A DNA stretch of 64,000 nucleotides from Paraphoma chrysanthemicola (Eukaryota; Ascomycota; Dothideomycetes; Pleosporales; Phaeosphaeriaceae), in the NCBI GenBank assembly GCA_020744225.1, contig JAGMWG010000015.1, positions 620,001 through 684,000 on the forward strand, in the 5' to 3' direction. Of the stretch, positions 9,707-19,866 are shown in pieces (position 1 is the stretch's first letter; every line of letters starts with the position of its first letter). The notes under the pieces were generated by a model, which was not told the origin of the DNA, did no database searches, and saw only the letters and a program-made list of their open reading frames with translations. Position numbers and translations under genes: made by a program.

Positions 9707-12138
9707 TCAAGACGTCGCTCGACCGGCCCTAGAGGCGGGTGCGACAACGCGGCGCTGGTTGAAGTTGGCTGGAGGTCCACGGCTACCGGTCCGAAGCAGC
9801 GTGTCGAAAGTGAGGAGCTGATCAAGCAGTTGTTGGCACTGGCCCGTGGTTTGCTGAGCGTCAGAATCTTCGTAGATTTTAAGCTGAGCCCGGAGGTGCA
9901 TCATCTCAGTCCACCGTTTAGTGACCTCTTCAGAGGCTGTAACAACCTTATAGTCGAACCAAGGTTGACTGCTGGCGTTGATGACGAGTTGACAAGTGCT
10001 CCAGTGCATACGAACGTCCTGAGATTGCAAGGGTTTGTCATCGGCCACAGTGGCACGAATTACGTTATTGGCATGCTCCAACAGGACTTGTAGGCTAGTG
10101 TTGGCGAAGAAGGACTTGAGGATGTCATTGGACGTGATGAGGGCAGGGTTGTAGGTACCAGTGAAGGTCTTGACTCGGAACGAAGACGCGTGAGCTGGGT
10201 CTCGAACATTAGGCGTCTGAACAACCGGAGGAGTACTGTTGTTAGAAGGGGTCGTAGATGGAACGACGTTGTTCTGAAGCGCTGCAGAAGTAGGAGTCGA
10301 CGCGGAGGCAGGCAGAGGTGCAGATGCAGGCGGAGGAACAGTCTGAGCAGCGGTCGAGGAGCCTACAGTAGCCGAGGTCGAGCTCCTAGCAGACGACTTG
10401 AAGGTCCCAGGCTTCGAAGACGGCGCGAAGTTGGTGTGGAAGTTCACGCCAGTACCCACGACACCATTCTGGACCCCGGAGGATGGGTTGCTCATAGTAG
10501 GGCTGGGAGGTTGTTGAGGTGTAGACGCAGGAGCAACTAAAGGAGTAAGTGCGGGCGAGGAGGTTACAGAAGTCGTCTTAGTACTTGCAGCAGCGGTCTT
10601 AGTACTTGCAGCAGCGGACTTGAAGGTACCAGGCTTTGACGATGGCGCGAAATTGGTGGTCGAAAAGTTCAAACCACTAGCGGAGGTGCCTTTCACGCCA
10701 GACGAACCAGCGTTCGTCTCATCCCCACCAGAAGGCTTCGCTGGCGGTGGTGGAGGAGGGAAAGGAGGGGGAGCAGTCTGAGAAGATGGTTGAGCTGAAG
10801 AGGACATGCACTGCGCCTGCTTTTCGGCTTCATAATGCGGCTGAACCACCTTCTGCACCTTTCGAAGCTGGATGCGGAATTCGCGCAGATCGGCGCCCTT
10901 GGACCGCATGATCAGCTTATCGATCACATTCAGTTGCTCGCGCAGGCCCGTGACGCCATCAAACCACTCCCGACAAGTCGCAAAAATAGCATTGATGTCG
11001 AACAACCACCAGGCTTGCTTCTTGCTTGCAAGAAAGTCTGCTAGACCCTGCGCAATGTACTGAACGTCCGAAGAGAACACAGGCAGAGAAGGATTGCGTG
11101 CCTTGATCAGAAGCTGCGTCGCCTCAGTCGCGCAGAGCTGGATATAGACCATGTCCTTTAGCGAGGCCATGAAGTCACTCATGTTGTTGAAGACCTGTGG
11201 GACCATCAAAGACGCCGAAACGCCCATGCCGGCGTAGGAAGACGCTAAGCTATCCTCTTCCACTGAGGACAACCCGAACGAACCATTGCTGGTCTGCGAA
11301 GCGGAAAAAGACGAAGGGCCCACCGGCACATCTTGGTCAACATGCATCTCATCATCAGAGCCCAGGAAGTCAGGATGAGTCGTACCAATCTTGCATCCTG
11401 GGTCAAGCCACATTCCCGACTCTTTCGCAAACACCTCCAGTGTCTCCACAATCATTACTGCGCTGCGCGAAAGCTGAGGGTTCATCTGGTACTGCGTGAA
11501 CATCTGCGACTGGACCGCGCGGAGAGCAGCCCACTCCCAGCCCAGATTTGCAAGAGCCGGGAGGAAGCCGAAGATGCTATGCGCACGGCGCAAGCCTCGA
11601 AACAGTGGCACGGCAACCTTCAACAAGTCAACGAGATCGTTTGCGCGGTTCTCGAATTCTTCTTGGTCGGGCAGGCTCGCGGACATGTGAATCAGGATGG
11701 CCTTGAGCTTGAGTGAAGATTAGCAGGAGTACACGAGACATCACATGAGTGCTGCGCTGTTAGGGAATCGCGTACCTCATCCCTCATCCCCTTGAGCGTG
11801 TTCAAAGTCTGCAACCCAGTGCAGTAGTTCTCCACCCGCTTCTTCCAACGTTTGTCCCTATGATTTTGCTGGCTTGACGACACGCGATAACACTGCTCAG
11901 GCACCGGGCGTCGGTACGTAGTTGGCTCGACGCGCTGTGCATTGTGGCGGGGGGAGATAGCTTCGAAAGCAGCGGCTGAACACATCTGGGTGTCGGCAAT
12001 TTGGCGGAAGGAGGGCTCCCGGGGTTGCACAGAGGCATGAATGCTGCGCTGCGATTTACAGTACGTGTGGAGGGCGCTTGAGTGCGAATAGGATGAGTTC
12101 ATGATAGCGCGGCCTGGGCCGCGAAGAAAGACAGCCAT
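9707..12138 (-). CDS. hypothetical protein, tandem family copy 1 (787 aa)
   Basis: Two exons: 12138-11776 and 11707-9707. The phase-0 intron of 68 nt (GTACGC...CTCAAG) has a CTAAT branch point close to the acceptor, and splicing gives GMRDE-LKAILIHM. I do not recognise the family. An N-terminal helical domain (~100-210, from RWKKRVENY to LEVFAKESGMWLD) and a second helical domain (~275-400, MVPQVFNNMSDFM to QPHYEAEKQ) are followed by a long Pro/Ser/Thr-rich linker that begins with polyproline (PPPFPPPPPP). The linker holds two copies of NFAPSSKPGTFKS and a doubled AAASTKT. A C-terminal helical domain (~640-770, NDILKSFFANTSLQVLLEH onward) ends the protein. The gene at 13.3-15.3 kb has the same order of domains and an intron at the same place. 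The start at 12138 (MAVFLRGPG) is the best-placed ATG. Confidence 0.75.
10575..10616 (-). repeat. two perfect 21-bp tandem copies inside a coding region
   Basis: Positions 10575-10595 and 10596-10616 are identical. They encode a doubled seven-residue unit AAASTKT in the linker of the 787-residue hypothetical protein and keep the frame. Confidence 0.85.
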
Positions 12139-13274
12139 GGTTACCAGCTCAGATCTTGAGTTTAGGGCGAATAGGCAGGTATGGTGTGGTTGCACAATGT
12201 TGGGGTAGACAGGAGTTGAGTGTCGCGCGGTGGGCGGGTATACAGGGCGAGAGCAAGAGTGAGGGCGAGGGCGTGGGAATTGTTATACCTGGCGGGACAC
12301 GCTAGCGCCAGCCAAACCCGCACGAGGATTTCCCTATTGCCTGAATTGGGAAGCGGGAGAGAATGGATTCTCGAGATTGACGCTGTGGGGCTTGGCGAGG
12401 CGGCGTTGTTAAGGGCGGTGAAAGTGAAAGGGAACCCTCGAAATTGAACGAGCAAACGCATCGAAGCAGCGCATTTGGCGGTTGCGACCGCCCCCTGAAG
12501 AGAAAAAATCATGTCCATGGACGCTTTGGACACTATGAGACTCTCACGATGATCATGTACGGGATGGCAGCGGGAATTGACATGCGCATAGAGGTCCGGC
12601 TGGCGGAACTGACATGTCAATTAATCATGTATACATTATACGGCCATTTGGTGCGAGTTTTGTGTGTACAATGAAGCACCATGTACATGATTCGTACTTG
12701 CAGGTAGGATCTACAGATTTCAGCCGTATGTTTTATGTTGAATTCTATGGTTGCCATCCAGTGGACAATTAGAACATAATACTCATCGCACATCCAAGAA
12801 CGTCTGGGCTCATTTTATGATAAAAACTACAAGAAGAAATTTGTGCGCTTTTTTGGGCTATTTGGGCGTAAAGATAGATACGCTTTCATTGCTAGCTAGG
12901 GACTATGTAGCATGGTCTGAACGAGTGTTCAAAAGAGCGACATTTCAACTGCAATCTTCGTTCCAAGCCCGATATCTAGCCTTACTGTTCCTGCCCTCAC
13001 AGCCATATTCTCTCTACCCCGTCCTGAGCTACCTCTATTCGTTGCTCAGCAATCTCACCCTGACTCAATGCAATGCCGTCGCCTGTGTCACTTCGACCGT
13101 GGGTCGGAAGTCCTATACGTGGCATAGGCACAGAATCCCGCGACTCTGAAATTGGCTTGAATGAATCTAGTGAGCTCCGGTTCTCATCCCTCAAACCTTA
13201 TTTCTTGACTAAAACATCGTCCTCCTCCTCACCTCCAGCATGGGCCTCAGCTTGACTGGAACCTTTGAGCTAAG
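12139..13274. other. intergenic between the two tandem paralogues
   Basis: No credible gene. Part is the promoter of copy 1; the rest is the 3' side of copy 2. The stretch near 12600-12900 is clearly AT-richer than the flanking genes. Confidence 0.4.
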
Positions 13275-15315
13275 TTACTTGCCCTCGAGTACATCAATCA
13301 AATCATCTATATCCCCCTTCAACGCCCGCGCCTCGTCCGTGTTATGCCCAGGGCCCACTTCAACCAAGTCATCCCTGACTTTATTTAATTGCTGCTTGCA
13401 ATCTTGCACCGCGTCATTCTTCTCGAACTTCTGCCATCGGAACCACATTTGTTTGTATGCGCGAGTAAAGAACTCACATGCGCGGCGAAGGAAAGCGGCG
13501 TCGATCGTAGCGGTGGTTTCCTTTTCCGCCATGGAGTGCCGGAGGTTGGCGAGTGAGGTGCTGATGAGGGCGCGGAAGGTCGGATGTGAGAAAATGGCGA
13601 GGAGATCAGTGTTCCGATGGACATTGTTAGGGTCAAAGGCGTTGAGACCCGGAAGGACGTCGGTTTGAGTTGCGCCCTAGTGGTCGTTCGAAGAAGCAAG
13701 GAGGGATTCCGGGGCGGCCTTGATTTTTTTGTAGGCTCACCGTCCTGCTTCAATGCGTTCGGCATGTCGTTTACCGTCGATTGAATAGTATGTGCATCCA
13801 TGTCGGCGCCTGGCACCGTTGTTGATGTGAAGCCGGGCAGCAAGTCGAGGTAAAGTGTCTGTCGGGCCTCCCATTGCTCATCGCAAGGACGCTTGTGCAC
13901 AGATTGATGTTGTTCAGGAAGCATTCCAAGCTGCTCAGAAACTACTATGCCGACCTTGATGAGATCTCGTCGAAGGACCCAGAGGTCGCGGCCGAGGGTT
14001 TCCCACACCCAACGCTCATTCTTGAGGGCCTCACGAAGATCAACGGTGAGCTGGATCCATGATGATGCGTTGCGTGCAAAGTATTCTGCATGGTAATAAG
14101 ACCAGTCTGTATGGGCGAGGAAGGTCCTGACGCTGATGATGAATGGCTCCAAGAAGTGCTGCGAGAGATCCACAGAATGTAGACTGCCTCGCTTCTCATT
14201 CAATCGGTCGATCTCGCGCTGGCAAGCAATGGACACGCCAGGATGGGTATATAATCCAAGAAACGTATCGAAGTTGGAAATGAGTGCTGAATCGTACCTG
14301 CCCGATGATGAAGCCGTTGTGTTGATACTTGTATCGAAGCTAGACGTGGCACCTTCGCTACCCTCGATGGCCGCAAGGTTATTTCTCCTGGAATCTGGGG
14401 CACTGAAGTCGTTGTCGCTCCCTCCAGAAGGCAAAGATGACTGGTCCGGAACGGGGCTCGATGGAACGGGCGTTTCTGCCATCTCAATATTCGTGTCTAT
14501 CTCGACACCCCACTGTGGTGGTGCTCCGCTTGCGAAGTCAATCTGTACCGAGCTACCAATGTCCCGCAGTGACGGGTTGGGAAAAATTCCGATGATGCCA
14601 GCCTAGTGCTCAAGCAACTTGATGAATGGCTGGCGCGTTCCAGATTGAGGACCGTCGCCGCGGCCGGCTTGTTCGTACATCATGTCATGAAGTGACACGA
14701 ACGATTTCCAATCCCAGTTGCTGTCCTTGGCCCAACTGCCAAGGTGACGAAGGAGGGGCTCGGCATGCTGTAGATGAGACTTGAAGAAATCAAAAGACTG
14801 CTCAAATTTAGGGGAACTCTCGTCTCGCAGGAGCTGCAGGAGGGTGAGAAGGATCTCGTTCATCTATTGGATTGTTAGAACTTCTAAGTCACATTACGCG
14901 ATAGCAGGCACTCACAGCAGGACCCAGGGAGTTCAGGTGTGTAAGTCGAACGGCTTTGCTATCGATCTCGGATCCTCGCTGAGTACAGCGCAATAGCTGT
15001 TCCGATACGTGTGATGCGCTTACTCAAGGCAGGAAATCGCAATGGGCGCTCGATACTCTTCGACGACGAGAAACACTCCGGCTCGTACGGGATGCCACGG
15101 CGCTTATGCGCGTCTCTCTGGCGTGCCTCATCGCGTCGAGCTGTGGTAGTTTGTGCGATTCTGGAGGGGCGTGTAAGGCGATGGTCAAGCAGACGCACGA
15201 TAATTGGGCGGGGCAGATGGGAATTAGTGTTGATGATGCGGGTCAGCGACCACTTCGGGCGCATATGCAGGAAGGCCGGCTTAGCATCCGCCGTGGCAGG
15301 GCTGGCGAAAGACAT
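13275..15315 (-). CDS. hypothetical protein, tandem family copy 2; gene model unresolved
   Basis: A divergent paralogue of the 9.7-12.1 kb gene. It shows SSSK after an EPEC box near the N-terminus, then a helical domain (MNEILLTLLQLL, FEQSFDFFKSHLQHAEPLLRHL), a second helical domain (SALISNFDTFLGLYTHPG to VVSEQLGMLPEQH) and a C-terminal domain (NTDLLAIFSHPTFRALIST to the end at 13275). One intron is certain: 14915-14864 (GTGAGT, CTAAC branch, CCAATAG), phase 0, at the same position as in copy 1. Three joints are unclear: exon 1 to exon 2 near 15030-14980, an in-frame TAG at 14605-14603, and the join near 13774-13681. At the last joint the canonical GTGAGC donor gives the wrong frame, and only a GTAAAC donor at 13774 fits. 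Either there are less canonical introns or the copy is decaying. It lacks the polyproline linker of copy 1. Confidence 0.5.
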
Positions 15316-16284
15316 TGTGGTCGGTCAGGTTGCTCTCTGTGAGTATGTTGTTTGTGCGAGCCGTGGGTAGGATTGAGGCAATTGATCCGGGAAGAAGTTT
15401 TCGACAGACCTGGCAGGCGTATGGGAAGAAGATGAATGGGGGCGAGGGCTCTGTACTAGTAGCACACCAACAGTCGGCGTTTGCCTCTGGGGAAACTGTG
15501 AGCTCACAATGGTAGAGTACTTATGACGCAACGGGAGGACCTACATAGGATACTCAAAGTGAAAGGTGTAGGATCAATCATTTTGTCTGCACGCCTTCGT
15601 ACTATCGAGGCTATGAAGTGAATGCGGAAGAGCCATCTATCACCAGAGATCGTGTATTCTATTGTTAATCATGTGATGAGAAAATCGCCATTGGGATGAA
15701 TTATATCCGAACTTTGAGAAATATTGAGTATCAAGACAAGGACATATGCATCTTGACAATGCATATTCTTTAAAATATGCTGGCTCTCAACGCCGTGAGG
15801 GAGATCTCCGCGATGCGTTTCCTCATAGGCAGACCTGGCGGACCACTGCCGAGTTGGGAGATAGTTTAGATCTCACTGGAGAGTTCTGATACCCTCAAAT
15901 CTAGAATTTTTATTGATGCGTCATTATGCCATGGCGTTCAGTGGTTGCTTTCCGCGAACTACATTGCAATCGGCGTGGGTATTTGCGCCCGGATAGCGAG
16001 ATTCCATGTCCAGTACCACCAGGTCGAATGTCTTCCAGACTGTTATTTCTGGGTATTGAGAGGTGTCGTGGTATTGTGCGGGCAGCGGTGTGGCTGGCAT
16101 TCACCTCTCGTCACGCCGGCTTGGCGCCATCCGTTTGCACCTTCCTTGGTGGGTCGCCGCACTTGACCACTACATCAACAACAACGGTCCCAATATCTTC
16201 TTACACACCCATCACGTCTCCGATATCTTCAACAGCTTTCTAGCCTAACATAGACTGCCCTGATCCCAATTCCATACCTGCATT
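15316..16284. other. intergenic between divergent genes
   Basis: I find no gene. It carries the presumed promoters of the minus-strand family copy 2 and of the plus-strand gene at 16285. Confidence 0.4.
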
Positions 16285-18186
16285 ATGCTTGACGCTTCCA
16301 CCTCCACCCCAACCTCTGCCTCCTCGGCGACCAAGGACTCCGCGACTCCTCTGACCTCAAGCGCACCTGCCTCACGACCCGCGCCATCATCATCGTGGGT
16401 CCAGGAGCTCCGTGGCCGCACGCCTTGGCTTCGCACCCTTCGCGCACAGAATGCCACTAAGGTCTTCGACAACATCGACTGCGACACGTCCATATCACCC
16501 GAAATCTCGGACTCAGGTAGCTCTAAGGTCATCTATCACAGCACCGCCACTCACCCTTTGGCGCCGACCACTGGTGATGCATTCGCATTGGCCTACGGTC
16601 GGGAGCCGACCAACTCCGACTACGATTCTCACAAGATGGGCATGGCCGGTCTAGGCCGCTATAGCAAAGACCACAGACCTCACGTTCTCATGTACGGACA
16701 AGCTTTTGTAGTCGAGAAGAAAGAGAAGTCCGCTGGCTATGTGGACTCGAGCTTCCAGACGAAAGACGGTGATGAGCGTCGCAAAGCCATCAAGACGGCG
16801 AAAACGAAAGCTAGTCTGACTGCAGCCCGCTTCAATCGTCTGCTTGCCGAAGACGGCTTGAAGATTGTACCAGAGACTAAGACGAAGAAGATTTTGCACT
16901 CGGAGCAACTTTCCGTGCGCATTCCACTCGACAAGAACGGCAACGTGATGGATGGCCAAGATCACACCGGACGCTTTTTGCCCAATTTGACCATGCAAGA
17001 AGTTCAGCGAGAGACCACAGCAGAAAGTCCGCGATCCAGACACGATAGCGTCAACTCCACGCCGCAGAACAGTCTCTCACGGAACGCGACTCCAACTCCC
17101 CCAAATGCGTCCTCACCATCACTAAGTCTGCCGTTGCTCACAGACAATGTGATTTCATCCACATCAAGAGCGGTTCCATCTTCTCCAAATGTGAAGCCAA
17201 CTCTACCAGGTGCCACTCTATCTCCCACCGAGCCAGAGGACAACGGCCAACCGCCACAGCCTATCCCTGCTCTCGAGCCGTCTAATCGCGATGACGCCGA
17301 GGGATACAGCGAATTTACACCGAAAGACGAAGATCAAAAGATCTATGCCAAATACATCGTGAGTCGCGTATCACAATCCCGATTGCGCGAGGATTCTTCG
17401 CCGCCACCGACTCGCACGCCTGAGGTGCATGAGCGGAGGACAATTTCACCCACACCCCAATATGCGTCATCCTCGCCTCGCGAGATGGCCAAAGCATCAG
17501 CCTCTCGAAAGCGCAAGTCCTGGGACACCGTCGAGCCGACTACTCCACCAGGGTCCAAGCGACATAAGACAGACCAGATCCAAGAAAACGCCACCGCTAT
17601 GATGGACGTAGCTCCTTCAATCGGGCACAAGGATGTATCGAATCTTCCCACCTGCCCGCAGTCGCTGCACTCAGGTATTGATGACAACAAGGCGACGCCC
17701 AGAGCACTGTCCAAGTCCTCAGATGCCCGCCTAACCACACCGATCTTCCAACATCGGGATGGTTTCGCGCCAGCACGACTTCCAGCACAGTTGCCAAAGG
17801 AATCAAAACCAGAAGACCCCAGCGATGCACGTGCGGAGGTCCCCGAGAGCAAACCGCCACCCCCACAGGGGCATACGCCAAGGCATGCGACTGAGGTTAT
17901 AGTCCCAGAGCAACAGCAGCAGCCAGTCATCATCAAAAATGTTTCCGATGCAACCTCCAAGAGCAGCAAGATTGAGCAGCAAGAGATTGCGCAGCAGCTG
18001 AAGAAGAAGACTGCTGGCCCATCGAACAGATTGAAGAAGCCAGAACAGCAACACTACAGTGTTAGAGCTAGGCTTCACGGAGCACAGAACAGCAATGTTG
18101 AAGGTAGCCGCGGAAATGCTCACCGCCATAACAACGATCGCCATGGTCGGCACCAGGATCGACACCAGCGTCGACGTGAGAAGTAG
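16285..18186 (+). CDS. hypothetical, mostly disordered basic protein (633 aa)
   Basis: Single exon starting at ATG 16285 after a CT-rich leader. I do not recognise the family. The only ordered-looking part is residues ~40-230: WVQELRGRTPWLRTLR, then FALAYGREPTNSDYDSHKMG, then a helical basic stretch (RRKAIKTAKTKASLTAARFN). After ~240 it is rich in Ser, Pro, Thr and charged residues, with likely nuclear signals (SRKRKSWD, GSKRHK) and a His/Arg-rich tail (HRHNNDRHGRHQDRHQRRREK region). These features suggest a nuclear, perhaps nucleic-acid-associated protein, which is inference. No membrane segment or signal peptide is seen. Confidence 0.75.
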   Translation: MLDASTSTPTSASSATKDSATPLTSSAPASRPAPSSSWVQELRGRTPWLRTLRAQNATKVFDNIDCDTSISPEISDSGSSKVIYHSTATHPLAPTTGDAFALAYGREPTNSDYDSHKMGMAGLGRYSKDHRPHVLMYGQAFVVEKKEKSAGYVDSSFQTKDGDERRKAIKTAKTKASLTAARFNRLLAEDGLKIVPETKTKKILHSEQLSVRIPLDKNGNVMDGQDHTGRFLPNLTMQEVQRETTAESPRSRHDSVNSTPQNSLSRNATPTPPNASSPSLSLPLLTDNVISSTSRAVPSSPNVKPTLPGATLSPTEPEDNGQPPQPIPALEPSNRDDAEGYSEFTPKDEDQKIYAKYIVSRVSQSRLREDSSPPPTRTPEVHERRTISPTPQYASSSPREMAKASASRKRKSWDTVEPTTPPGSKRHKTDQIQENATAMMDVAPSIGHKDVSNLPTCPQSLHSGIDDNKATPRALSKSSDARLTTPIFQHRDGFAPARLPAQLPKESKPEDPSDARAEVPESKPPPPQGHTPRHATEVIVPEQQQQPVIIKNVSDATSKSSKIEQQEIAQQLKKKTAGPSNRLKKPEQQHYSVRARLHGAQNSNVEGSRGNAHRHNNDRHGRHQDRHQRRREK

Positions 18187-19842
18187 CACCATTGAGTTTG
18201 TGGAGAAGCGTTTGCAATTAGCAAACACGTATCGATTCTGCACTTGCTTGCCTGACATTGCCTTTCTCACGACCCCAGACACCTTGTCCTTGATCTGTCA
18301 CTGCTGCAAATCCCATCTTTCCATCAAGGCTTGAGGTTTCCTTGGCGATAGCCGCCCACAAGGCTGGCTTACAAGGAGACTAACATAGCCGGGTGGATGA
18401 GATGGTCAATATCAACACGTCGTCTCAAGCACAAGCTGTCCAACGCAGTGCCAAAGCAGGTCTTTCTTAAATTTCTTCTCTTTCTTCATGTTCAGTCTTG
18501 GGAATTCTGAGGCTTTGTGGTGATCAAATTGTATACTAGCGCGGCCCATCATTGGAAGTCAGAAGGGCAGTAATAGGTAGCGCACATGTAGCACGAATCG
18601 CATTTCTAAAACTGCATCCGTCTTCAAAGATTTCTGATGTCCTATGCCTACCCGATCTAGATATCTATGGTCGGATATACCTGTTCAAAGTAAGTTAAAG
18701 CATCAAATGAACATCCCATTCTGCGCTCGTCCATAACCACTCTCAATCGAGATGTGATTGAGTGCCGGGTAGATCTGGGTGCCTCTCTATGGCTTTTGTG
18801 GCTTTGGATGGGGTAGTTGGGAGGATTCGCTGGTAAACCCACCATATAGCCGTACACATTTCAGAGACTGGTTCTCGAGATAACGTCAAGATATGTTGAG
18901 GAGATAGTGCCACAAAGCAGACTAAACCTGAGTAAGTAAGACCAGTAGACCTATCTGGAAGCATCACCAATCAATCCGCTCGCAATTTACCGTCAAAGAA
19001 TATTCAACAAATCGCTATTACACCAGAACCACATTGGCGCTTTCCCTCAGTAATACACCTTTAGCCCAAACTTCGCCTGGCATATCAATCATGGCAACAC
19101 GTTCAAACCTATCATTGCCTGACTGTCTTTTAGGACCAACGCATTTCACTTGGTTGGCGATTCTCGCATGCTGCCTGCGGATTCACATCCTACCTAACCT
19201 TACGCTAGTAGACCCTCGAATGGGAACTCGGCGGCATTATCGAAGCGCTTTCATCAATCAATATCAATTTTAACATGGCTGGTGATTCATCTTCCCCAGC
19301 CGCCTAGAAGAAGCACCATATGCCGATCCAGAGGAAGGCCCACAGGTATGCTGTCTCAAATCCTGCAAAGCCGCATAACAATTCAAATCGCTTCAATTCA
19401 AGCTATCTTCAAAGTTACAAGACGCAGTGATCGCATATGGCCAACTCGCCATTTAGTGTGCTTTTCAGGTGCGTTAACGTGAGTGTTCTAGGTGTCAGGT
19501 GTCAGACTTCATATTCGGATCATAAATATTTACTACCGCGTTCAGCTAGGTTAAAGCAGTCAGTACATATTCTATCCACTGAATAATCGATCATTTAGCT
19601 AGTGCAGTAGATATTCGAAAGTCGAAGTGCTTGACTGCCTGATATGGTTCATTCACTAAGATCGTTCGCCAATAGTGAAACCCATGCACGTGGCGTCAGT
19701 CTAGCACACTTTTCCTACCGTTTGTCGTCAAATGTCGCAGGCATAAGCGTGACGGGCTGCTATGTGCTATTTTAGACTCCCCGTTCTTGAGTGAGATGTG
19801 TTTCCTAGACGATAGAACAACGCTGGCGCTCGCACCAACTCC
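18187..19842. other. intergenic up to the transposon
   Basis: No gene I can support. Normal base composition runs to about 19,850 and then changes abruptly at the transposon end. Confidence 0.4.
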
Positions 19843-19850
19843 CTACTTTT
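19843..19850. repeat. left target-site duplication (8 bp, CTACTTTT)
   Basis: The octamer CTACTTTT directly precedes the left inverted repeat, and the same octamer directly follows the right one at 22900-22907. An exact 8-bp duplication is the hallmark of hAT-superfamily insertion. Confidence 0.75.
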
Positions 19851-19866
19851 CACAGTCCGCAACAAG
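19851..19866 (+). repeat. left terminal inverted repeat
   Basis: CACAGTCCGCAACAAG, matching the reverse complement of 22884-22899 at 13 of 16 positions. One of the differences is a G-to-A type change that RIP could cause. Confidence 0.75.

Noticed and set aside
13275..15315. Firm call of a pseudogene for tandem copy 2
   Set aside because: Each frame break can be avoided with a less canonical donor (GTAAAC at 13774, GTACGA near 14697), so decay is not proven.
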